This document shows positions 23,899 through 31,437 of a DNA stretch of 35,848 nucleotides, piece by piece (position 1 is the first letter of the stretch; the number at the start of each line of letters is the position of its first letter). The stretch is taken from positions 76,502-112,349 of the forward strand of contig MFQZ01000002.1 in assembly GCA_001784435.1 (NCBI GenBank), in the 5' to 3' direction. The notes under the pieces were generated by a model that saw nothing but the letters and a program-made list of their open reading frames with translations, had not been told where the DNA came from and ran no database searches. This stretch comes from Candidatus Magasanikbacteria bacterium RIFOXYC2_FULL_42_28. GTDB lineage: Bacteria; Patescibacteriota; Patescibacteriia; Magasanikbacterales; GWA2-37-8. Position numbers and translations under genes: made by a program.

Positions 23899-24912
23899 TT
23901 AATTTTTTTTAGATTTTAGTATTTTTTTCACCGCGCGGTCAAAATCAGAAATATAATTTTTATCTTGTTCTTTGCGATATTTTTCATATTCGCCCAAAGC
24001 CAACGCTTCGGCGACCTCGTGGCTAATTTTTCCCGCGTTCATCAAAATTTCATATTCGCTAAATTTAAGAAAAGCATTAAGTTTTTCCACCCACTCTTTC
24101 ATAGTCATCGCTTTACCTCTCGCCGCTTGCATTTCGGCATAATCTAAATACATATTGCCAATACGGTTCAAATGTTCCAGCTCTTTTCCTTGCAAATAAT
24201 TTTTGGCGATTACAGTGTCGCTCGGCATAATTTTTCCGTGTGGCGAACGCCGCCAAGAAGTCAATCCCATTTTTTCTTTTTTACTGCTCACCCGCTCGGT
24301 AATAATTTCTGCCGCAGTTTTACCTGTTATAGCAAAGTGAAGTTTGTTTTGTACGGTAGCAAAAAATTCTTTGCTCTCATACGCTTTTGGTGAATAATCA
24401 ATTGCGGTGGCGTAAATGTCAGTAATTTTTTGATAAATCCTTCGTTCACTGGTGCGAATATCTTTAATCTCCTCATAAAGATCTTCAAAATATCTCGCGC
24501 TAAAACGAGAGCCATATTTCATTCGATTACTATCCAAAGCGTATCCCTTATGAATATAATTCTTTAAAACTCCGGTAGCCCACTTACGAAATTGAGTGCC
24601 ACGTTCAGAGTTTACGCGGTAACCGATCGCAATAATTGCTTCCAAAGAATACATTTTTGAATTTCTTTCGATGTCTCGCCCACCCTCATTTTGAACTTGT
24701 AAGAAATCCTTACAGGTTGCCTTTTGGTCAGCTTCGCCCTCGGCATAAATGTTTTTGAGATGCTGGGTTATATTTTGAGGCGTTGTATCAAAAAGCTCCG
24801 ACATTTTTTTCTGGGAAAGCCAAATATTTTCCTCCGCGAACAAAACTTCAATATTCACTGAACCATCAAAAGATTGATAAAATGCTATTTGGTTATCTGG
24901 TATTTTTTTCAT
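23899..24912 (-). CDS. RhuM-family protein
   Basis: RhuM was named from a Salmonella pathogenicity island; relatives are scattered through genomic islands and prophages and their biochemical role is not established. From the ATG at 24912 (MKKIPDNQIAFYQSFDG) the protein has 337 residues; an earlier ATG at 24933 adds seven. The N-terminal half has the family blocks VEVLFAEENIWLSQ-like (here NIEVLFAEENIWLSQKKMSE), DTTPQNITQHLKNIY and YSLEAIIAIGYRVNSERGTQFR, which form a winged-helix-like region. The C-terminal half includes SPKAYESKEFFATVQNKLHFAITGKTAAE. A strong promoter precedes it. Its patchy spread suggests horizontal transfer. Confidence 0.9.
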   Translation of the reverse strand: MKKIPDNQIAFYQSFDGSVNIEVLFAEENIWLSQKKMSELFDTTPQNITQHLKNIYAEGEADQKATCKDFLQVQNEGGRDIERNSKMYSLEAIIAIGYRVNSERGTQFRKWATGVLKNYIHKGYALDSNRMKYGSRFSARYFEDLYEEIKDIRTSERRIYQKITDIYATAIDYSPKAYESKEFFATVQNKLHFAITGKTAAEIITERVSSKKEKMGLTSWRRSPHGKIMPSDTVIAKNYLQGKELEHLNRIGNMYLDYAEMQAARGKAMTMKEWVEKLNAFLKFSEYEILMNAGKISHEVAEALALGEYEKYRKEQDKNYISDFDRAVKKILKSKKN

Positions 24913-24952
24913 ATTAATAAAAAGTAACCGCATCTAATTTAACTTTGTTTAA

Positions 24953-24981
24953 ATTATATCATATTTTACGATAGAATACAA
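24953..24981 (-). promoter_or_regulatory. Promoter of the RhuM gene
   Basis: On the minus strand TTGTAT (24976-24981), a 17-base spacer and a perfect TATAAT (24953-24958), giving a leader of about 35 bases. Confidence 0.65.
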
Positions 24982-25011
24982 AAACAACAACATAATTAAA
25001 ACAAAAAAGAA

Positions 25012-25048
25012 CTTTCGACCAATTTGTGGCAATAACCACGGCCGAAAG
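25012..25048. terminator. Terminator-like hairpin between two divergent promoters
   Basis: CTTTCG (25012-25017) pairs with CGAAAG (25043-25048), and GTGG (25026-25029) with CCAC (25036-25039). It is followed by CCTTTTTC on the plus strand and TTCTTTTTTG on the minus strand. No gene ends here; it may insulate the two promoters or mark a lost gene. Confidence 0.5.
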
Positions 25049-25056
25049 CCTTTTTC

Positions 25057-25085
25057 TTGATTATATTGTGCTATAACTGTATAAT
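25057..25085 (+). promoter_or_regulatory. Promoter of the histidine phosphatase gene
   Basis: TTGATT (25057-25062), a 17-base spacer and TATAAT (25080-25085). The start would be near 25092, only about seven bases before the ATG, so the mRNA may be nearly leaderless. Confidence 0.65.
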
Positions 25086-25098
25086 ATTGTCAAGCAAT

Positions 25099-25638
25099 AT
25101 GATCACAATCACCTACTTCGTCCACGGCACCACGACCGACAACGAAAAAAATATTTCTTCCGGTTGGTTTGATGTTGAACTTTCCGAATTGGGCGTGCGA
25201 CAAGCCACTGAATTAAAAACTCTGGTCAAAGATAAACATTTTGATGTTGTTTTTTGTTCGGACTTAAAACGAGCTGTACATTCGGCCAAGCTGGCTTTTA
25301 CTGACACGGAAATTATTCAAGACAAAAGATTGCGCGAATGTAATTATGGCGAATATAATGCCACGCCCACCACAGTGGTGGAACCAATGTTGGAAAAAAA
25401 TATCACTAAAAAATTTCCCGACGGTGAAAGTTGCGAGGATGTCAAAGCGAGAATAAATGATTTTCTTGATTACTTGAAAAAAAATTACGACGGCAAATCG
25501 GTCGCCATTGTCGCTCACAAAGCCACACAGTTGGCGTTAGATGTTTTGCTCAGTGGCAAAACCTGGGAACAGGCCTTTGCCGATGACTGGCGTAAACGCA
25601 AGGCCTGGCAGGCGGGGTGGGAGTATGTGGTGAGGTAA
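25099..25638 (+). CDS. Histidine phosphatase superfamily protein with an altered RHG motif
   Basis: This 179-residue protein belongs to the phosphoglycerate-mutase-like phosphatases. The usual LIRHGET motif reads YFVHGTTTDNE, so the nucleophilic His is kept but the first Arg is Val. Other blocks are intact: FCSDLKRAVHSA, LRECNYGEYN and the second catalytic His in IVAHKATQLALD. The enzyme may be weakened or have changed specificity. I chose the ATG at 25099, since the promoter overlaps any earlier start. A bidirectional terminator follows. Confidence 0.88.
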   Translation: MITITYFVHGTTTDNEKNISSGWFDVELSELGVRQATELKTLVKDKHFDVVFCSDLKRAVHSAKLAFTDTEIIQDKRLRECNYGEYNATPTTVVEPMLEKNITKKFPDGESCEDVKARINDFLDYLKKNYDGKSVAIVAHKATQLALDVLLSGKTWEQAFADDWRKRKAWQAGWEYVVR

Positions 25639-25651
25639 AAAATTATATCAA

Positions 25652-25676
25652 AAAACCGCCTACCACAGGCGGTTTT
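25652..25676. terminator. Bidirectional terminator after the phosphatase gene
   Basis: AAAACCGCC (25652-25660) and GGCGGTTTT (25668-25676) pair perfectly around a 7-base loop. It is very like the terminator at 23864. Confidence 0.85.
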
Positions 25677-25687
25677 GATTTTTTATT

Positions 25688-26107
25688 TTAAGCAATTCCC
25701 AGTAGTGGCTTCATCGCTTTAATATCTTTATCGTGCACCTCTACTTTATCCTCTACATTTCTTAATCCACGTGCCAAAAACGGTAATTCTTGGTCTTTGT
25801 TTTCGTATAATTTAACAATTTTGTCTAAACTATTCATCACTCTGGAAATATCATCCTTGGTGGCGGTCTGCTCTAATTTTTCGTCAATATGATCCAATCG
25901 CCCATCGTGTTCTAACATTTTTCTCGCCAAAAAATCAATCTGACCATCAATTTGATCAAAGCGTTTGTCTACAGCTTCAAAACGTTTATCAACAGCGTCG
26001 AAACGTTTATCAATTTTAACAAATTGCTGATCGTGTTCAGCTAACTTTTTACTGTGCTCGATGAGCGTCTGATCAATTTCTGCTAATTTTTGTAATACTT
26101 GCTGCAT
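25688..26107 (-). CDS. Coiled-coil protein with heptad repeats
   Basis: The 139 residues are almost wholly helical and charged. The centre has near-perfect seven-residue repeats, DKRFDAV, DKRFEAV, DKRFDQI, which will form a parallel or antiparallel coiled coil. There is no signal peptide or membrane helix. Similar short hypothetical proteins are common in CPR genomes, but the function is unknown. It has its own strong promoter and converges on the phosphatase gene. Confidence 0.75.
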   Translation of the reverse strand: MQQVLQKLAEIDQTLIEHSKKLAEHDQQFVKIDKRFDAVDKRFEAVDKRFDQIDGQIDFLARKMLEHDGRLDHIDEKLEQTATKDDISRVMNSLDKIVKLYENKDQELPFLARGLRNVEDKVEVHDKDIKAMKPLLGIA

Positions 26108-26116
26108 AATGGTTTA

Positions 26117-26146
26117 ATTATACCGCACCGAGATATTGTCTGTCAA
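26117..26146 (-). promoter_or_regulatory. Promoter of the coiled-coil gene
   Basis: On the minus strand a perfect TTGACA (26141-26146), an 18-base spacer and a perfect TATAAT (26117-26122), about ten bases before the ATG. Transcripts are thus almost leaderless. Confidence 0.7.
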
Positions 26147-26182
26147 GAACACAAAACATACTACACAACGTGCTGTTTGCTT

Positions 26183-26211
26183 GTGACATAACCCCAAATT
26201 TATGCTATACT
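26183..26211 (+). promoter_or_regulatory. Promoter of the unknown gene at 26254 and probably the kinase operon
   Basis: GTGACA (26183-26188), a 17-base spacer and TATACT (26206-26211), preceded by TGC as an extended -10. It is the only clear promoter before the two small genes and the histidine kinase. Confidence 0.6.
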
Positions 26212-26253
26212 TATATAAAGGTCAAATACAACTTAATTACTAATAATCAAAAT

Positions 26254-26520
26254 ATGCCAAATCAAACAGATTACGTTTCGCTTATCAACGAAATTATTGC
26301 CAAACAGGCGGTAATTTTGGGGCCAGATATCGCATTATTAAAAGCCAAAAATGTTCAAGGCTTAAAACTATCCGACGGCAAGGTAGTCGAAATTGTTGGT
26401 GATGCGGAAAAAGCCATCGAAAGTTTGGTGGACGAATATGTCAATTTATCTGGGCTTATTGTTAAAAACGCTTTGAGTTCAATCTTCGCAAAATATCCAG
26501 AAATAAATAAGTCAAAATAA
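26254..26520 (+). CDS. Unknown small soluble protein
   Basis: The 88-residue protein starts MPNQTDYVSLINEIIAKQA at an ATG; frames further upstream overlap the promoter. It is predicted mainly helical, with a hairpin-like middle GLKLSDGKVVEIVGDAEKAIESLVDEY. No membrane segment or metal motif is seen. It is the first gene of a run leading to a two-component system. No family is recognised. Confidence 0.65.
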   Translation: MPNQTDYVSLINEIIAKQAVILGPDIALLKAKNVQGLKLSDGKVVEIVGDAEKAIESLVDEYVNLSGLIVKNALSSIFAKYPEINKSK

Positions 26521-26533
26521 TTAATTGTATTAT

Positions 26534-26860
26534 ATGGAAATTATGATTAGAAACATTGTTTTAATAATAGGCTGGCCAGTACTAGTTGTGGGAAGTATTT
26601 ATTTAATTGTTAAGGGTGGCGCAGTTTATAAATTAGTAAGAGGATCGCTAGTTGGTAAAGTGACTAAGGTTTTGGTGATTAGTATGCTTGTTGGTATGTA
26701 CAGTCTTGGGATTGTTGCCACGGCTCTCATGTATGCCGATGAAAACACTGGTGTATGGGTGGTCTTACCAATATTTTTTGCGTGGTTTATTACTTTTATT
26801 TGGAGTTTGAAGGTTTTAGTTAAAGCCGGAAACGAAGCAAAAAAACTTTCAGAAAACTAA
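26534..26860 (+). CDS. Small integral membrane protein, three helices
   Basis: The 108-residue protein starts MEIMIRNIVLIIG at the ATG at 26534; a TTG nine bases earlier would also be in frame. It has hydrophobic segments at about 6-25, 41-63 and 72-93, with a basic linker KLVRGSLVGKVTK between the first two. It lies 13 bases after the previous gene and 19 before the kinase gene, so it might assist the sensor, though this is only context. Confidence 0.6.
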   Translation: MEIMIRNIVLIIGWPVLVVGSIYLIVKGGAVYKLVRGSLVGKVTKVLVISMLVGMYSLGIVATALMYADENTGVWVVLPIFFAWFITFIWSLKVLVKAGNEAKKLSEN

Positions 26861-26879
26861 GAATTTAGTTAATAATTAA

Positions 26880-28625
26880 ATGGATATTTTAGTTATTATA
26901 ATTTCGTTAGTAGCGATTCTAGCTTTTGGCGCTGGATTATTTTTGTTTATACAAACAAAACAGCTCAAAAAGACGTTTACTAAAAAAGAGCAAGAAATGG
27001 GGCGAAGAATGTATGAGTTGGCAATTTTGAAAGAATTAGGCGACCGTATTGGGTATTCTTTAAATGTCCAAAACATCGTTGATATTATCACCGGCTCACT
27101 TCACCAATTTATTGAATACGATGTGGTATCGTATATGTTACTGCAACCGGAAAAAATTATTTTTAAAGTTCAATTGGAAGAATCGGTGTCGCGGAAATTT
27201 ATTGATGATGTAAAAAATCGGATGATGAATTCTTTGTCCGCGCTATTAAATCAAGAATTTAAAAATAATCAGATTGACGAAGTGCTGGTTGGGGCGATTG
27301 TAGTGGACGAAGTTGAAGAACCGGTACGTTCTTTTTTTAATATCCCACTCGTTATTGCCGGCAATGTTGTCGGCGTGTTAACTGTCGCGGACACCAAAGT
27401 TGGCTTATATAAGGAAGAAGAAACCACGATTTTGTACAAAATCACTCAACAGGCGTCGCAAGCGGTCACCCGTTTGCAAGAAGTTATCAAAACCGAGCAA
27501 GGCAAATTAAACGCGATGGTAGAAAGCATGACCGAGGGCGTGGTGATGACGGACAAAGATTATCGTGTGGTCGTGGCGAATCCGGCAATACGAAAAACAA
27601 TCGGGATTGATAATAAAAAAGATATTACGATCTTTGATTTTATTGATCACTTAGAGGGTAAATTTGACATCCGCGGTAAATTAGAAGAGAGTGTGAAATT
27701 AGATAAAATGCTCGTCACGGAAGAAGTACAACTGCGTGAACGATATTATCAAATTTTTGTTTCACCAGTCAAAAGCAGTTTGAGAATTAAAGGTGAAGAA
27801 ATTATCGGCGCGGTGGTAATTTTTCACGACATCACGCATGAAAAAGAATTGACCCAGATGAGAGAAAATTTTACCTCAATGATGGTGCATGAATTACGCT
27901 CCCCTCTTGATGGTATTAAAAAAATGGTGACTGTTTTGGAAAAAGGCGATGTTGTAAAAGACAAAAAAACTCAAAAAGAATATTTTGAATTAATCCACCA
28001 AAATTCTTCCAACATGCTGACTCTGGTTAATGATTTACTTGACGTGGCTAAATTAGAAGCGGGAAAATTTGAAGTTCGTGCAATACCAAACGATATTAGA
28101 AAAATAATTGAAGAAACAGAAAAATTTTTTAAATCCAGCGCAAAGTCAGCGAAAATTTCACTTGATTCTGTAGTTGACAAACAAATCCCCGCCGAAGTAA
28201 ATTTTGATTATGGAAGAATTGGGCAGGTTTTAAATAATTTAATTTCCAACGCGCTTAAATTTACTTCTCCGGGCGGCAAAACAACCGTGGGCGCTTTTTT
28301 ACATAAAAAAGGCGGGATTTTCAAAAAAGAAGCCGACGACGCCAACATTATTTGGACAACAGAAAAAATTATTGACTTAGAAAATTTACCTGATTCTATA
28401 ATTATCTCTATTACTGACAGCGGTCGTGGAATTGCAACTGAAAAAATTTCGCAATTATTTAATAAATTTTATCAAATTGATAATTTACCAGAATCAGTGG
28501 AAATTAAAGGCACTGGTTTGGGCCTAGTTATCGCGAAAGGAATTGTTGAGTCGCACCACGGTATAATTGGGGTATTTTCGGAAGAAGGCGTGGGCAGTAC
28601 ATTTTATTTCACCTTACCAATTTAA
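26880..28625 (+). CDS. Membrane-bound hybrid-free sensor histidine kinase (GAF-PAS-HisKA-HATPase)
   Basis: The 581-residue kinase starts with one membrane helix (about 3-25). A GAF-like domain follows (about 45-200), then a PAS domain (about 208-318, VESMTEGVVMTDKDYRVVVANPA). The dimerisation/phosphoacceptor domain has the H-box MMVHELRSPLDGIKK with His337. The ATPase domain has the N-box NLISNALKF (453-461), G1 DSGRG (513-517) and G2 GTGLGL (544-549). With one helix and no extracytoplasmic domain it probably senses a cytosolic signal through GAF or PAS. The partner is the response regulator 26 bases downstream. The architecture is like NtrB/PhoR-type HPK1 kinases. Confidence 0.94.
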   Translation: MDILVIIISLVAILAFGAGLFLFIQTKQLKKTFTKKEQEMGRRMYELAILKELGDRIGYSLNVQNIVDIITGSLHQFIEYDVVSYMLLQPEKIIFKVQLEESVSRKFIDDVKNRMMNSLSALLNQEFKNNQIDEVLVGAIVVDEVEEPVRSFFNIPLVIAGNVVGVLTVADTKVGLYKEEETTILYKITQQASQAVTRLQEVIKTEQGKLNAMVESMTEGVVMTDKDYRVVVANPAIRKTIGIDNKKDITIFDFIDHLEGKFDIRGKLEESVKLDKMLVTEEVQLRERYYQIFVSPVKSSLRIKGEEIIGAVVIFHDITHEKELTQMRENFTSMMVHELRSPLDGIKKMVTVLEKGDVVKDKKTQKEYFELIHQNSSNMLTLVNDLLDVAKLEAGKFEVRAIPNDIRKIIEETEKFFKSSAKSAKISLDSVVDKQIPAEVNFDYGRIGQVLNNLISNALKFTSPGGKTTVGAFLHKKGGIFKKEADDANIIWTTEKIIDLENLPDSIIISITDSGRGIATEKISQLFNKFYQIDNLPESVEIKGTGLGLVIAKGIVESHHGIIGVFSEEGVGSTFYFTLPI

Positions 28626-28651
28626 CAAAATTTATTAATTAACCGAACAAT

Positions 28652-29035
28652 ATGGAAAAAACAAAAAAGAAAATTTTAATTGCCGAAGACGAACCTGCAA
28701 CAATGCGAGCCATGGCCGACTCAATTAAGTCTGCCGGATTTGAAGTAATTAAAGCCACGGACGGCGAACAAGCGGTGGAATTTGCCTTGCGTGATCATCC
28801 TGATTGTATTTTAATGGATATCCGCATGCCAAAAATGGATGGACTAACCGCGCTAAAAAGAATTCGAAAAAATGAATGGGGTAAAGATGTTTGCATCACA
28901 ATTCTTACTAATATTAGTGACTCCGCTAAGGTAGACGAGGCACTAAAAGACGGCGCGTTTGAATATTTGATAAAAGCTGATTGGGATATTGATAAAATTG
29001 TAAAAAAATTGAAGACGCGGTTAGGAGTTGAATAA
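28652..29035 (+). CDS. Receiver-only response regulator
   Basis: The 127-residue protein is one receiver domain and ends where an output domain would begin. The acidic pair is Glu12-Asp13 (IAEDEPATM) and the phosphorylated residue is Asp56 in ILMDIRMPKMDG. The Thr switch is in TILTNIS and the conserved Lys in YLIKAD. Like CheY or Spo0F it must act by binding another protein. It is encoded next to its likely kinase. No DNA-binding domain follows; the next gene, 123 bases on, has its own promoter. Confidence 0.93.
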   Translation: MEKTKKKILIAEDEPATMRAMADSIKSAGFEVIKATDGEQAVEFALRDHPDCILMDIRMPKMDGLTALKRIRKNEWGKDVCITILTNISDSAKVDEALKDGAFEYLIKADWDIDKIVKKLKTRLGVE

Positions 29036-29090
29036 TAATTTTTTTGTCAAATTTTACACATACCGTCTTAAAATTGGGCAGCATTTTAAT

Positions 29091-29119
29091 TTGACTAGTG
29101 CTGTTTTGTAGGATAAAAT
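29091..29119 (+). promoter_or_regulatory. Promoter of the unknown gene at 29159
   Basis: TTGACT (29091-29096), a 17-base spacer and TAAAAT (29114-29119), about 40 bases before the ATG. Confidence 0.5.
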
Positions 29120-29158
29120 ATAGGTGTTAGTAATAATTATTTATTATAAATTAATTTT

Positions 29159-29509
29159 ATGGATGAATTACCTTCACAAAAACAAGATACGATAGGTCTC
29201 ATGTCTATACTTTATAGAATTGGCGAAGTCACAACGGAAGACATTGAATCATTACAAAGAATAATTATGCCGAGGGGCCTTAAAATTTTTGAAGGCCTGC
29301 CAGAAAATAAAAAAATGGTTTGGACTCTTTTATACAAGATTTCAGAAGATGAGTTGTTGAGGCTAGCAAAACTATCCACAGGAACAAAACATATAGGGGG
29401 CATGCATGATTTAGGGGGAGACCTGACGTCGCTTTATTGGTGCACAAATGAAGAAAAATTCAAAAAGGCACTCGATATTTTGAGCCCAGATAAATCCGAC
29501 ACAGCTTGA
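29159..29509 (+). CDS. Unknown protein, 116 residues
   Basis: The protein begins MDELPSQKQDTIGLMSILYR and is predicted alpha-helical and soluble, with a Gly-rich stretch TGTKHIGGMHDLGGDLTSLYW in the C-terminal third. I see no known motif. It lies 12 bases before the next unknown gene, so the two probably share a transcript. Confidence 0.55.
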   Translation: MDELPSQKQDTIGLMSILYRIGEVTTEDIESLQRIIMPRGLKIFEGLPENKKMVWTLLYKISEDELLRLAKLSTGTKHIGGMHDLGGDLTSLYWCTNEEKFKKALDILSPDKSDTA

Positions 29510-29521
29510 CACCAACCTTAT

Positions 29522-29866
29522 ATGCATGAAATAAAAATACAAGAATTAGAACCAGAAAGAGACACGGCTTACGACCTGCTTCTTCAAAAATATGAGCGAT
29601 ACGGATTAAAACTCGAACCGATAGATTCTGCTAGATTAAGAAGAATTCTAAAAGAATGCAGAAATGACAAAAAAATAATCATAAACTTAGATGAAAATGA
29701 ATTTGAGATCATATCAGAAGCAGAATCTCGTTTTTTCCAAGAAGCATTCGGAATAGATATTAAAAGTTATGTAGCCGGTGTCAGTGGACAAGAATACAAA
29801 AAACGTATGCGGGAGCTTTTAGAGCATGTCAGAATAAAAATTAGAAAAGATTTAACAATGTTATAA
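29522..29866 (+). CDS. Unknown protein, 114 residues
   Basis: The protein starts MHEIKIQELEPERDTAYDLL and is charged and mostly helical, with the basic C-terminus EHVRIKIRKDL. The middle part KIIINLDENEFEII looks like a beta hairpin. There is no membrane segment and no recognisable family. It follows the previous gene closely, which suggests a pair; a toxin-antitoxin role is possible but unsupported by any motif. Confidence 0.55.
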   Translation: MHEIKIQELEPERDTAYDLLLQKYERYGLKLEPIDSARLRRILKECRNDKKIIINLDENEFEIISEAESRFFQEAFGIDIKSYVAGVSGQEYKKRMRELLEHVRIKIRKDLTML

Positions 29867-29892
29867 TAAATTTTAAATACAGACCTTTCACC

Positions 29893-30177
29893 ATGCTCCA
29901 ATACTACCACAACTTATCAAAGAAAAATAAAACAATTTTTTTAATTGTGACGATTCTTTTGTCTATCCCCGCTGGCGCGATTATTGGGTTAATAGTTGGA
30001 CTGATATCAACAACCTTTATTCCGATGTGCTGTAATGATAATGGCTGTCATAATTGTTTTGTGCTTGGTGAAAAGGTGGGTTACGAAGCTACCGGCTTTA
30101 TTGGTTTTTGGATTGGGTTGTTTTTGGTGCCCATTACATATATATCATTAATTATATATTTAGAATTAAAAAAATAA
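29893..30177 (+). CDS. Small membrane protein with a Cys cluster
   Basis: The 94-residue protein has two membrane regions (about 14-38 and 68-90). Between them lies a loop with the cysteines in MCCNDNGCHNC (45-55), which could bind metal or form disulphides. No family is recognised. A terminator overlaps the stop codon. Confidence 0.55.
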   Translation: MLQYYHNLSKKNKTIFLIVTILLSIPAGAIIGLIVGLISTTFIPMCCNDNGCHNCFVLGEKVGYEATGFIGFWIGLFLVPITYISLIIYLELKK

Positions 30178-30196
30178 CGGCTCAACCGTTGTTTTT
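30176..30196 (+). terminator. Terminator after the Cys-cluster membrane protein gene
   Basis: AACGG (30176-30180) pairs with CCGTT (30186-30190) over a 5-base loop, followed by GTTTTTTATTTT. The first stem bases are part of the stop codon. Confidence 0.65.
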
Positions 30197-30230
30197 TATT
30201 TTGTGTTTAATTGTTGTAGTGTTTGCTTGT

Positions 30231-31430
30231 TTATTGCTTTGAATACCCCAATTCCTCCGCCAAATTCACGCGCGCTTTTTCCTTCCAAACCAGCTCTCCC
30301 CTATTTTCCATTTCCAAAATATAATCAGCTATCACGGCCTCGCGTTCTTTTTTGTCAGACAATGATTGTAAATGAGAATTTAACAAATCATACTGCACCG
30401 ACAAACGCATTTCATCATTTTCTATTTGCAACCACAAATTATTTTGCCAAGCCCACGCTGTAAATTCAGCGTTATTTTTATTTTTTTCAATTACCGCCAA
30501 TAAATTGGCTTGCACAGATTCACCCGACAGGCCGGTGAAACTATTTTTGGAAAGTAAATGTCTTATCGGGCCAAGCGTAGCATCCAAATATTCGGTGATA
30601 TGCTCGGGATCATAAACAATATCTGCCACATAAAAAAACGGCTTCATCGTGAGTTTAATTTTTTCCGGATGATTACTAATATCCATTGCTGCCACCGCGT
30701 CTAAAAGTTTTTGGGCTTGCGCGAAAGACAGGTCGGTTTTAATTACTTTAAAAACAATATATTGCAAGGCGGCATCTATTTTAGACATTTTGGCTGACAC
30801 AAATTTGACCAACATTTGTTTAATAAAAGTGGAGTGATTACGCGCCCGTTGCGGTTCACCGATAGTATAACCATGACGATTGCGGAGCCATTGCAAGGTC
30901 TCGGTCGTGGGCAAACGCAAAAGTCGTAAAATCCCGAGCGTCTCCGAAAAATTCACGGTTACCAAATAATCGGCCTTCACTCCCAAAATTTTTTCAATCT
31001 GTTTAATACCATATTCCAATCCACCCAAGCCACAGGAATTAGAGACGTAATAATCAGACGAAGTGACGCCCATACCGGGCGGTAAAGATGAGTAAGTCCC
31101 CCGCGGCACGGCGGTGATGGTAATGGTGTCAGTATTTTTGTCCAGAGTAATAAGCTGAATAGCATCACAATGACCATTTTTCTGGCCGATGCGGTTGTCC
31201 AAACCAATTAATAACACCCGCGCAATTTTGTCTTCGCCAAACAGATCATCTGTCTCCTCTTTTGGGGCTTCAACCCGACGAGAATTAATGATATTGGCGA
31301 TTGTCTCATTTTGCGTTTTAATTATTTTACGTTCAGCCGCTTGCGCTTTGTACCAAAAAATACCTTTGACGGAAAACCAACCAAAAATTCCCACGAGGAT
31401 TATCACTAAAATAATTATTTTATTTTTCAC
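30231..31430 (-). CDS. LytR-CpsA-Psr (LCP) family protein, divergent
   Basis: LCP enzymes attach glycopolymers to peptidoglycan outside the cell. The 399-residue protein has an N-terminal signal-anchor helix (about 4-23). The LCP domain shows VLLIGLDNR, CDAIQLITLDKNTD, GGLEYGIKQIEKILGVKADYL, and a late Arg-rich block in LRNRHGYTIGEPQRARN that carries the usual R-x-R and G-x-x-x-R residues. The block normally read SIPRDTY is TAVPRGTY here: the Arg is kept but the Asp is Gly. The C-terminal third is specific to this protein. It lies seven bases after the GerMN gene. The window's sugar transferase and wecG-like enzymes could supply its substrate. Confidence 0.8.
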   Translation of the reverse strand: MKNKIIILVIILVGIFGWFSVKGIFWYKAQAAERKIIKTQNETIANIINSRRVEAPKEETDDLFGEDKIARVLLIGLDNRIGQKNGHCDAIQLITLDKNTDTITITAVPRGTYSSLPPGMGVTSSDYYVSNSCGLGGLEYGIKQIEKILGVKADYLVTVNFSETLGILRLLRLPTTETLQWLRNRHGYTIGEPQRARNHSTFIKQMLVKFVSAKMSKIDAALQYIVFKVIKTDLSFAQAQKLLDAVAAMDISNHPEKIKLTMKPFFYVADIVYDPEHITEYLDATLGPIRHLLSKNSFTGLSGESVQANLLAVIEKNKNNAEFTAWAWQNNLWLQIENDEMRLSVQYDLLNSHLQSLSDKKEREAVIADYILEMENRGELVWKEKARVNLAEELGYSKQ

Positions 31431-31437
31431 AAGATTA

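Noticed and set aside
25057-25098. TTG start adding 14 residues to the histidine phosphatase
   Set aside because: This stretch is the -35/-10 promoter of the gene, and family proteins start at the later ATG.
29159-29866. Toxin-antitoxin pair from two small adjacent genes
   Set aside because: Spacing fits, but neither protein shows a toxin fold, DNA-binding motif or RNase residues that I can recognise.
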